From positions 4,246 to 9,708 of the forward strand of contig DAFN01000017.1 of NCBI GenBank assembly GCA_002495465.1: a stretch of 5,463 bases of DNA, given 5' to 3'. A program made the position numbers and the translations under genes. How positions within the stretch are numbered: position 1 is the stretch's first letter; the number at the start of each line of letters is the position of its first letter. The notes under the pieces were generated by a model. The model saw only the letters and a program-made list of their open reading frames with translations. It was not told the DNA's origin and made no database searches. Below, piece after piece: positions 1 through 5,463 of this stretch. The DNA comes from an archaeon UBA55 (GTDB taxonomy: Archaea; Undinarchaeota; Undinarchaeia; Undinarchaeales; Undinarchaeaceae).

Positions 1-1
1 A

Positions 2-100
2 CTGAAAAAAGAATGGGCAGAATATTATAAGAGGCATCCTGACTATGCACGCTATGTGCGGCAGCAGTACAGAAGCTATGGAAACAGGAGGTACAAATGA
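2..100 (+). CDS. C-terminal end of an unknown Tyr/Arg-rich protein (partial)
   Basis: Only the last 32 codons and the TGA stop are in the window; the frame is open to the left edge. The visible tail is very basic and aromatic: about seven tyrosines, six arginines and four lysines, ending in NRRYK. I do not recognise the protein, and the fragment is too short for a family call. That it is coding is supported by context: its TGA overlaps the ATG of the next gene as ATGA, and the next gene's strong Shine-Dalgarno lies within its last codons. This is the usual arrangement of translationally coupled genes in one operon. The basic tail could bind nucleic acid or the ribosome, but that is only a guess from composition. 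Confidence 0.6.
   Translation: MKKEWAEYYKRHPDYARYVRQQYRSYGNRRYK
86..91 (+). promoter_or_regulatory. Shine-Dalgarno AGGAGG of the TraB-like gene
   Basis: A full AGGAGG lies five bases before the ATG at 97, inside the last codons of the upstream gene. It fixes the start at 97 and, with the ATGA overlap, indicates coupled translation within an operon. It is the only strong ribosome binding site seen in the window. Confidence 0.85.
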
Positions 101-930
101 GTATAGAAATTATCGCTGAAGGGGCGCATGATGTTGCGCATTCTGTGTTTGAATCGAGAGAAATACTAAAGAAGAGACCGGATGCCGTTTTCCTCGAGCT
201 TCCCTCAACTCCTTTCCAAAAAATTCTGTCTGCATACAGCTCCGGAAAACTCACTGATGCTCAACTGAAAAAGAAGCTCCTCGCGGCAATTTCTGCGGAG
301 AAGAAAGAGATAGATCATGATCTTGTTGATAAATTCATCGTTGGAGAGCTTGAGATGGAGGAACTTGAATCGATTGAGACTGAGGGTCGCGAATTCCACG
401 TGATGAAATCTGCGAAGAAAGTCGGTGCCGAGCTTCACGCTGTAGATATTCCCCTGGACAAACTTGACCCATATCTGACTAAAAAAGTAAAAGAAGAGCA
501 TCTAAAAATGGCAAAAGTTGCTTTCAGTACAAAGAGATTACCATTCATCGCCTGGGAATTGGCTGACTTGTTTCATTATCCATTCTATTTCCTTGAGAGG
601 CTGGTGAGAAATCCTTCAATAAAAATCACTAATCCCTTTATACATAACATAAATGAAAATAAGATGGCAAAACTCGGAGCGAAATATGATCGCTGGGTTC
701 AGAGGCTAGTCCTCCCATTGTTTATGCATATGCCTCTCAGCCGCGAACTAAAGGATGCAATCAAGGTGGGCTACATACTTGGTGAGATGGACGTTCTTAG
801 AGAGCGCTTTATGGCGGCAAAAATCACAAAACGATATAGAGAACTTGAAAAGGAGCTCGGACGTGAACCTAATATTATCGTTATAGTGCACTTGTGGAGT
901 TCGGCAGAGCTCGAACGCTTGCTACCATAA
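97..930 (+). CDS. TraB/PrgY/GumN (TIKI-like) superfamily protein, divergent
   Basis: This 277-aa soluble protein has no signal peptide or clear membrane helix. The order of motifs resembles the TraB/PrgY family. An N-terminal strand ends in EGAH (residues 8-11) where the family has GTAH. SV and PDAVFLEL follow, with Glu34 in the place of the conserved strand-2 glutamate. AKKVGAELHAVDIPLD (106-121) matches the segment where the family has its DR motif. VLRERFMAAKI (233-243) resembles the family's ERD-x-x-MA-x-K/R-I segment. A C-terminal strand carries His265 where the family has GAGH. In TIKI/GumN relatives the two GxxH motifs and the glutamate are proposed to bind a metal for peptidase activity. 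Here both histidines and Glu34 remain but both motif glycines are lost, so activity is doubtful. Archaeal members are mostly uncharacterised. The C-terminal membrane segment of many TraB proteins is absent. The start is set by the Shine-Dalgarno at 86-91 and the ATGA overlap. Family call is by eye and moderate. Confidence 0.65.
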   Translation: MSIEIIAEGAHDVAHSVFESREILKKRPDAVFLELPSTPFQKILSAYSSGKLTDAQLKKKLLAAISAEKKEIDHDLVDKFIVGELEMEELESIETEGREFHVMKSAKKVGAELHAVDIPLDKLDPYLTKKVKEEHLKMAKVAFSTKRLPFIAWELADLFHYPFYFLERLVRNPSIKITNPFIHNINENKMAKLGAKYDRWVQRLVLPLFMHMPLSRELKDAIKVGYILGEMDVLRERFMAAKITKRYRELEKELGREPNIIVIVHLWSSAELERLLP

Positions 931-931
931 G

Positions 932-939
932 TTTTTATT
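932..939 (+). promoter_or_regulatory. Candidate TATA element for the 385-aa gene, or T-tract terminator of the upstream operon
   Basis: TTTTTATT lies just after the stop codon of the TraB-like gene. Its centre is about 25 nt before the ATG at 961, the spacing of an archaeal TATA box to the start of a leaderless mRNA. No Shine-Dalgarno is seen between 940 and 960, which fits a leaderless start. The T5 run at 932-936 could instead, or also, act as a weak archaeal oligo-T terminator for the upstream operon. The sequence alone does not decide between these. Confidence 0.35.
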
Positions 940-960
940 GTTCCATACTCATGCTGTTCT

Positions 961-2118
961 ATGGTTAAGAGTGATATTAAGGCCAAAGAGACTGATCTTA
1001 AGTCAGTTCGAGCGCATCTCCGTGGACTTGGCAATAGTCAAGAACTTTTTACCTATATGTATAATTATTGTGAACAACTTCTTTCAAAGGATTTAAGCTC
1101 ACTTCGCCATCTTATACTTTCTCCTTCTTTGTTCAGACATATAGTTTTACACTCAGACGATAAAAATAAAATTGCGTCCTTTAAGAAGAAGATATCTACA
1201 GAGTTCGGAATTGAAGTAATCATAATACCTAAGCAAGAAGCACTAATACCTGACATTTTTTTCGTTCCTAAAATACAAGGGACAGGAGCACACTGGTCAC
1301 AACTTTCCAAGGATATGGAATGGTTTAGAAAGAATGTTGACAAACTCCTAGGCGTAACTGAACATGGAATGACTGCAAGTCGGGTAGCCAAAGTAAAAAA
1401 TAGAGCTCTAAGATTCCTTACTAATTATACAACCATTCTTGATGATTTTGCCAGTGTTATAACTGGGGGACGTCCTGTTGATGAAATTGGTTCAAAGGGA
1501 ATTTTGTCAATGAAAATTATGGGAACTTTGCAAAGTCTGGATGCTGTCACAGATATCAGCGATGCTGTTGAAGAGTTTATGCAGGAAAATCCTGATGTTT
1601 CGAGGCGTTTTCTGGACTCAGGAAATTTTCCTGAAGAAACTCTCAATATAGACTTAGATTCCTGTTTGGAAGCGGCTGAGGTATATATTTTACTTGAAAA
1701 AGAAGTGAGCATTATAAATTTGGAGGGTTCCGAGCAATCAGAAGTGGACTTTGGTTTGATACAGGTAGGGCTTTCAGAAGAGCTTAAAGAATTGAAAAGG
1801 AGGCTCTCCGGAAAAATAACTAGTTCAAAAGAAAGATTCCGCTGGAAACCTAAGAAGTCCGTGCATCCCCTATTCTCAAAATCCACAGAAGAATTGCGTT
1901 CCGATATTTTAGGCTGGATAGACGTCTCTGAAGACTTCAAGCTGAAAAAAGAGCTTAGCACAGAGCAGGAGTATTTCGATTCACTAAGGCAGGTTCTTTC
2001 CAATCTCATACCAGAGGTACAAAAAGAAAGTTCTATAGATCGTCTTAGAATAAGTTATACAATCGCAAAACGGACATTCAACGAACTCAAGGCACTTAGT
2101 AAAAAGGGAAGAAAATAA
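961..2118 (+). CDS. Hypothetical protein of 385 aa, soluble and mainly helical
   Basis: I do not recognise this protein. It has no signal peptide, no membrane segment, no CxxC pairs and no Walker or other nucleotide-binding motif. It reads as mostly helical, with one short hydrophobic strand (VIIIP, residues 86-90) followed by IFFVPK (99-104) and GTGAHW (107-112). A Lys/Glu-rich helix at 271-285 (LSEELKELKRRLSGK) could form a short coiled coil, and residues 285-300 are very basic. The C-terminus is lysine-rich (KKGRK). The gene seems somewhat more AT-rich than its neighbours in the parts I checked by eye. It starts 30 nt after the TraB-like gene without a Shine-Dalgarno; a TATA-like element at 932-939 suggests its own leaderless transcript, though read-through from upstream is possible. 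Its TAA directly abuts the stop codon of the convergent leuS. The long intact frame makes a real gene likely; no function can be given. Confidence 0.8.
   Translation: MVKSDIKAKETDLKSVRAHLRGLGNSQELFTYMYNYCEQLLSKDLSSLRHLILSPSLFRHIVLHSDDKNKIASFKKKISTEFGIEVIIIPKQEALIPDIFFVPKIQGTGAHWSQLSKDMEWFRKNVDKLLGVTEHGMTASRVAKVKNRALRFLTNYTTILDDFASVITGGRPVDEIGSKGILSMKIMGTLQSLDAVTDISDAVEEFMQENPDVSRRFLDSGNFPEETLNIDLDSCLEAAEVYILLEKEVSIINLEGSEQSEVDFGLIQVGLSEELKELKRRLSGKITSSKERFRWKPKKSVHPLFSKSTEELRSDILGWIDVSEDFKLKKELSTEQEYFDSLRQVLSNLIPEVQKESSIDRLRISYTIAKRTFNELKALSKKGRK
2101..2118 (-). terminator. T-rich termination tract for leuS (minus strand)
   Basis: Read on the minus strand directly after the leuS stop codon, the sequence is TTATTTTCTTCCCTTTTT, 18 bases with a single non-pyrimidine and runs of T4 and T5. 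Archaeal RNA polymerase terminates on such T-rich tracts without a hairpin. The tract is formed by the last codons (KKGRK and stop) of the convergent 385-aa gene, so leuS transcription probably ends inside that gene. Position and composition are seen; the function is inferred. Confidence 0.45.
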
Positions 2119-4782
2119 TCACTTCACAAATATTGCCGGTTTCATAACATCTCCGGCACCTGCTTTTTCATTGTCACTCTCTTCTGCGTCAATAAGCTGG
2201 ATGTCGCATCCAAATTCTGTCTTCAGCTGCTCAAGACCCTCTTCAAGCGCTTTTCTGACCTCTTCCTTGCTCAGAATGACTTCAGGAAGTTCGAATTTCC
2301 TTTTCTGCAGTCTCTGAACATATTTGGCAAGCTCCTTTGCGTGTTTCTTCAGGTCAGAATTCTTCATCATAGTTCCAATATCCTTTCCTGCTTTAAATTC
2401 TGAATAAGTAAGATACTTCCACTCCGGCGCTACGAAAAGCATTATCTTGCTCGGCTCTTTTCCAACAAGTTCCATAACCTTTCTCATATCGCTTGCAGTG
2501 TTTCTTAGTAAATCTTCTCCAAGCTCCATTTTTTCATCAAGATATTCCTCAGAGACCTCTGGCCAGCTCCCCTCTGCAAGCATTTTCTTGTTCCCTATTT
2601 TCTCCCAAAGCTCCTCTGCTAGGTGCGGGGCAAAAAGGCTGAACATTTTTATCATGTTTTCTACGCAGTCAGAGAAAACAGCAGAATTGGCGCTTTCAGA
2701 ATACTTGTTGAGCTCTGTTACAAGGGACATAAGAGACCCGATTGCAAGGTTCATCTGGAAATTTTCCATGTTGTCTGAGACAGTTTTTATTGTCCTATGC
2801 GTTTTCGCAAGAATATGCATGTCCTTGCTGCTCAATTCTCCGTATTTTCCCTTCTTAATCTTCTTCAGGTTCTTCTCAACAAGTGAGTTAACTCTTACTA
2901 TGAAACGATATACTGATTCGACTCCTGAGTCGCTCCAGTCAAGCTCTTTCTCCGGAAGCGCAGTGAACAGCATAAAAGTTCTTGCAGTGTCTGCCCCGTA
3001 TTTTTCTATTATTTCTCCGGGCTCAACAATATTTCCAAGAGATTTGCTCATTTTTGCGCCATCCTTTATTACCATCCCCTGGCAAAGCAGGCGCTTGAAA
3101 GGCTCGTCTACTCCACACAGACCAATATCACGCAGAACCTTTGAAAAGAATCTTGCGTAGAGGAGGTGCATTATGGCATGTTCTATTCCTCCGATGTACT
3201 GGTCGACTGGGGCCCAAAACTTTGCGGATTTTTTAGAGAAAGGCTCCTTTGAATTCCGTGGGTCAAGGTATCTGTAGAAGTACCAGGAGGAATCTACAAA
3301 AGTGTCCATTGTGTCAGTTTCCCTTTCTGCAGGCCCTTTGCACTCTGGGCACTTTGTTTTAACAAAAGATTCGTTTGCAGTCAGTGGATTTCCTTTACCT
3401 GTAAATTTAACATCAAGAGGTAATTCAACAGGAAGGTCTTTTTCAGGAACAGGAACTGTTCCACACTTTCCACAATATATTACAGGGATTGGCGTTCCCC
3501 AATATCTCTGTCTGGAAAGAAGCCAGTCCTTAAGTTTGTACTGAACTTCTCTCTTCCCTAATTTTTCCTTTTCAATATAGTTTGCTATAGCTTCTATAGC
3601 TTCTAGGCTTGGCATCCTGTCGAATTTTCCAGACTTGTCAAGAACGCCTTCTTCAGTGTAGGCCTCTGTCATTTGTTCAGGCTTCAGTTTTTTCCGTTCA
3701 GGCTGTATAACAACTTTTATTGGTATTTTGTATTTCTTTGCGAACTCGAAATCCCTCTGGTCGTGAGCCGGAACTGCCATTATTACCCCGGTTCCGTAGT
3801 CCATCAGGACAAAATTTGCTATGTATATTGGAATCTCCTCTTTGCTAAGTGGGTTTATCGCATACTTTCCGATAAACATACCCTCTTTTGTATAGTCTTC
3901 AGCAGAACGGGAGAATTTTTCTTCAAGAAGTACCTTGTCCACAAATTTCTTGACATCTTTTTCATATTTTGTTCCCTTAACTAATTCTGCAACTTTCGGA
4001 TGTTCTGGAGCGTAGACCATATATGTTGCTCCGTAAATAGTATCTGGCCTTGTTGTGAATACTTTGATGTCTTCATTTGTCTCCTTCTGCTTGAAATTTA
4101 TAAGAGTTCCCTCAGACCTGCCAATCCAGTTCCTCTGCATCGTTTTTACTTTGTCTGGCCACTCCTCTAGCTTGTCTATACCGCTTAGCAATTCTTCAGC
4201 GTAATCTGTAATTTTGAAGAACCATTGCTCAAGGTCCTTCATTGACACTGGACTTTTACAACGCCAGCATTTTCCGTCCTCTACCTGCTCATTCGCCAAA
4301 ACAGTGCCACAGGAATTACACCAATTTATTGGAGCCTCCTTTTTGTAAGCAATCCCGCGTTCCAACATTTTCAGGAAAATCCACTGGTTCCAGCGGTAAT
4401 AATCTGCTTTGCAGGTCTGAATTTCGCGGTTCCAGTCATAACTGAGTCCCAGGGACTTAAGCTGCTCCGTCATTTCAGACATCATTTTGTCTGTCCACTT
4501 TGCTGGGTGTGTTTTCTGTGCAATTGCAGCGTTCTCTGCAGGAAGCCCAAAAGAATCGTAACCCATAGGATATAAGACATTCCAGCCCTTCATTCTCTTA
4601 TATCGTGCAAATGAATCCCCTATTGAATAATTCCGGACGTGACCCATATGAATCTTACCGCTCGGATATGGAAACATCTCAAGAACATAATACTTATCTT
4701 TAGAAGAGTCCTCTCTGGTTTTGAAGACTCCCTCACTTTCCCAGCGTTTCTGCCATTTTTTCTCTATTTTGCGATGCTCCAT
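2119..4782 (-). CDS. leuS: Leucyl-tRNA synthetase, bacterial-type core with archaeal-like C-terminus
   Basis: Cytoplasmic class I synthetase that charges tRNA-Leu using ATP and leucine; complete, 887 aa. Rossmann-fold signature PYPSGKIHMGH at 38-48. Zinc ribbon 1 with C155, C158, C172, C175. CP1 editing domain next, with TTRPDTIYG (243-251) and YGTGVIMAVPAHDQRD (329-344), including the aspartate that holds the amino group of misacylated residues; post-transfer editing should work. SRQRYWG at 423-429, zinc ribbon 2 with C437, C440, C478, C481, then ETDTMDTFVDSSW (488-500), and KMSKS at 577-581. Editing-domain position and these motifs are of the bacterial type. The leucine-specific insertion before KMSKS seen in E. 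coli is absent, as in Bacillus. The helical anticodon-binding domain spans roughly 620-770. The last ~110 residues (HAKELAKYVQRL, then EFGCDIQLIDAEESD and final KPAIFVK) resemble archaeal rather than bacterial LeuRS. The ATG is supported by the N-terminus (IEKKWQKRW) and an in-frame TAA four codons upstream. No Shine-Dalgarno. Confidence 0.97.
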   Translation of the reverse strand: MEHRKIEKKWQKRWESEGVFKTREDSSKDKYYVLEMFPYPSGKIHMGHVRNYSIGDSFARYKRMKGWNVLYPMGYDSFGLPAENAAIAQKTHPAKWTDKMMSEMTEQLKSLGLSYDWNREIQTCKADYYRWNQWIFLKMLERGIAYKKEAPINWCNSCGTVLANEQVEDGKCWRCKSPVSMKDLEQWFFKITDYAEELLSGIDKLEEWPDKVKTMQRNWIGRSEGTLINFKQKETNEDIKVFTTRPDTIYGATYMVYAPEHPKVAELVKGTKYEKDVKKFVDKVLLEEKFSRSAEDYTKEGMFIGKYAINPLSKEEIPIYIANFVLMDYGTGVIMAVPAHDQRDFEFAKKYKIPIKVVIQPERKKLKPEQMTEAYTEEGVLDKSGKFDRMPSLEAIEAIANYIEKEKLGKREVQYKLKDWLLSRQRYWGTPIPVIYCGKCGTVPVPEKDLPVELPLDVKFTGKGNPLTANESFVKTKCPECKGPAERETDTMDTFVDSSWYFYRYLDPRNSKEPFSKKSAKFWAPVDQYIGGIEHAIMHLLYARFFSKVLRDIGLCGVDEPFKRLLCQGMVIKDGAKMSKSLGNIVEPGEIIEKYGADTARTFMLFTALPEKELDWSDSGVESVYRFIVRVNSLVEKNLKKIKKGKYGELSSKDMHILAKTHRTIKTVSDNMENFQMNLAIGSLMSLVTELNKYSESANSAVFSDCVENMIKMFSLFAPHLAEELWEKIGNKKMLAEGSWPEVSEEYLDEKMELGEDLLRNTASDMRKVMELVGKEPSKIMLFVAPEWKYLTYSEFKAGKDIGTMMKNSDLKKHAKELAKYVQRLQKRKFELPEVILSKEEVRKALEEGLEQLKTEFGCDIQLIDAEESDNEKAGAGDVMKPAIFVK
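2134..2168 (+). terminator. Hairpin plus T5 for the 385-aa gene, inside the leuS 3' end
   Basis: TGCCGG (2134-2139) and CCGGCA (2153-2158) form a 6-bp GC-rich stem with a 13-nt loop, followed after five bases by T5 (2164-2168). It begins 16 nt after the stop codon of the plus-strand gene and lies within the last codons of leuS on the other strand. The order stem then T-run fits plus-strand termination. The stem is short and the loop long, so it may be a chance pairing within coding sequence; the T-run alone might serve in an archaeon. Confidence 0.35.
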
Positions 4783-4796
4783 AGCCAGATATTATG

Positions 4797-4829
4797 TTAG
4801 GGTCTGTTTTTAATGTTTTTAGACCCTAA
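4797..4829. repeat. Perfect 9-bp inverted repeat flanking the leuS TATA-like element
   Basis: TTAGGGTCT (4797-4805) and AGACCCTAA (4821-4829) are exact inverse complements separated by 15 bases that are almost all A/T on either strand. The right arm contains the hydrolase stop codon; the left arm lies 15-23 nt upstream of the leuS ATG. It could be a dyad operator around the leuS promoter, or a stem-loop in a hydrolase-leuS transcript. It is not a normal terminator for the hydrolase: no T-run follows it on the minus strand. Confidence 0.7.
4807..4814 (-). promoter_or_regulatory. Candidate TATA element of leuS
   Basis: On the minus strand ATTAAAAA is centred about 28 nt upstream of the leuS ATG, near the spacing expected for an archaeal TATA box with a leaderless or nearly leaderless mRNA. 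No Shine-Dalgarno lies between it and the ATG. It sits inside the spacer of the inverted repeat. The alternative A/T-rich stretch CATAATAT at 4789-4796 is too close to the ATG to serve as its TATA box. The hydrolase ends only 43 nt upstream, so leuS may also be read from the hydrolase promoter. Confidence 0.4.
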
Positions 4830-5463
4830 AGAGGCGCAATTATCTCAAGTAGCTCATCAAAATATTCAACATTTTCCAGATTGGACATGTGCGCAGATCC
4901 TGGGACGGTTTCTATTCTCGAGTTCTTTATTTTCCTGCTCATATATTTTGCGTGCTTGAAAACATTTTTCTTTTCAAATTCCCCGACTATTATCATTGTT
5001 GGGGCTACAATGTTTTCGAGCTCTTGTGCGCTAAATCTATAAACTGCGCTTAGAGTTTTCACTAGCTCCTCCCTTTCAGTGTCCTCCCATCTACTTGTCA
5101 TCTCTTTGCTCAACTTTACACCTCTTTTTTTGAAAAAGAATGCAATTATTTTCAAATAAGTTTCCGGTCTCAAGTGTCTTATCATAAGCTTCATAACAGT
5201 TTCCGGCAGAAGATGCTTCAATATTTTGTCCCTCAGAGTTAGAGAAGAAGAAGCCCAGGTGTCAGAAAGAACAAGGGATTTTACCTTGTCAGGGTGTTTT
5301 ACAGCGTAAGCCTGCGCTATCATTCCTCCCAATGAAAGACCGCAGATTATTGTCTTCTCTATGTTCAGTTTTTCAAGAAGTTCATTGAGGTCGTCAGCGA
5401 AAAGTCCTATACTGTATTCCCCATCTCCCTTCTCGGTTTTTCCATGACCTCTTAGATCATATG
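4826..5463 (-). CDS. Alpha/beta hydrolase fold protein (5' end beyond the window)
   Basis: The frame is open to the right edge, so the N-terminus is missing; 211 codons are visible. It begins with YDLRGHGKTEKGDGEYS, the usual segment after strand 4 of this fold. The nucleophile elbow is GLSLGG (visible residues 41-46, Ser43 at 5333-5335). A helical cap follows (about 65-145), with APTMIIVGEFE (153-163) on the strand bearing the catalytic acid, and PGSAHMSNLE (187-196) with catalytic His191. The acid position holds Glu163 instead of the usual Asp. A shorter reading from a TTG at 5332 would lose the catalytic serine, so it is not the real start. It belongs among small soluble esterase, lactonase or C-C hydrolase-like members; the substrate cannot be told. 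It lies 43 nt upstream of leuS on the same strand, and its TAG stop falls within the inverted repeat at 4797-4829. No sign of disruption. Confidence 0.9.
   Translation of the reverse strand, partial: YDLRGHGKTEKGDGEYSIGLFADDLNELLEKLNIEKTIICGLSLGGMIAQAYAVKHPDKVKSLVLSDTWASSSLTLRDKILKHLLPETVMKLMIRHLRPETYLKIIAFFFKKRGVKLSKEMTSRWEDTEREELVKTLSAVYRFSAQELENIVAPTMIIVGEFEKKNVFKHAKYMSRKIKNSRIETVPGSAHMSNLENVEYFDELLEIIAPL

Noticed and set aside
1425..2009. Open frame of 194 codons on the minus strand inside the 385-aa gene
   Set aside because: Its translation is Ser/Leu-rich and without any motif, typical of an antisense shadow; the plus-strand frame is longer and has a better composition.
2885..2894. Palindrome GAGTTAACTC within leuS
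   Set aside because: A 10-bp palindrome inside a long coding region is expected by chance, and nothing around it suggests a site.
2919..2932. Near-perfect palindrome CGACTCCTGAGTCG within leuS
   Set aside because: It lies in conserved LeuRS coding sequence (DWSDSGVES), has only a 2-nt centre and no promoter or T-run nearby; most likely a codon effect.
2447..3160. Open frame of 237 codons on the plus strand inside leuS
   Set aside because: It is antisense to unmistakable LeuRS motifs (KMSKS and the anticodon-binding domain) and is Ser/Phe-rich like other shadows.
3584..3606. Short direct repeat of TATAGCTTC
   Set aside because: It encodes the repeated EAI residues of LeuRS (LEAIEAIA); a local codon repeat, not a repeat element.
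4797..4829. Inverted repeat read as an intrinsic terminator of the hydrolase
   Set aside because: No T-run follows the second arm on the minus strand; the A/T-rich part is in the loop and lies where the leuS TATA box is expected.
4826..5332. A 168-aa hydrolase starting at TTG 5332
   Set aside because: The TTG is the leucine inside the nucleophile elbow GLSLGG. The frame continues upstream through YDLRGHGK to the window edge, so this start would remove the catalytic serine.

Overview
The window looks like a piece of an archaeal chromosome with moderately low GC (about 40% by eye). The evidence is indirect. The leucyl-tRNA synthetase ends in an archaeal-type C-terminal segment. A strong Shine-Dalgarno appears only in front of a gene inside an operon, while the two genes that follow a gap have no Shine-Dalgarno but carry an A/T-rich TATA-like element about 25-29 nt upstream of their ATG, as in leaderless archaeal transcripts. 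AGA/AGG arginine and ATA isoleucine codons are common. The leucyl-tRNA synthetase core is of the bacterial type, which some archaea (halophiles and, I believe, several DPANN lineages) also carry, so an uncultivated archaeon fits, but a bacterium cannot be excluded.

Layout. Plus strand, left half: the last 32 codons of an unknown Tyr/Arg-rich protein overlap by ATGA the start of a 277-aa protein of the TraB/PrgY/GumN (TIKI-like) superfamily whose signature motifs are partly eroded. After a 30-nt gap comes a 385-aa soluble, mostly helical protein that I do not recognise. Minus strand, right half: a 5'-truncated alpha/beta hydrolase (it runs off the right edge) is followed after 43 nt by a complete leuS of 887 codons. 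The two halves converge at 2118/2119, where the two stop codons abut with no base between them.

Regulatory structure. A perfect 9-bp inverted repeat (4797-4829) covers the hydrolase stop codon and flanks the presumed leuS TATA element. At the convergent junction, each transcript seems to have its termination signal inside the other gene: a hairpin plus T5 for the plus strand, and a T-rich tract for the minus strand.

Functionally only leuS (charging of tRNA-Leu in the cytoplasm) is certain. The hydrolase is a confident family call without a substrate, the TraB-like protein a moderate family call, and the other two genes are unknown. I see no mobile element, CRISPR array, tRNA or rRNA. No stretch over 300 bases lacks a gene. 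I did not find a convincing new multi-gene system. The best candidates for something undescribed are the pair of the eroded TraB-like protein with the 385-aa unknown, and the leuS inverted repeat.
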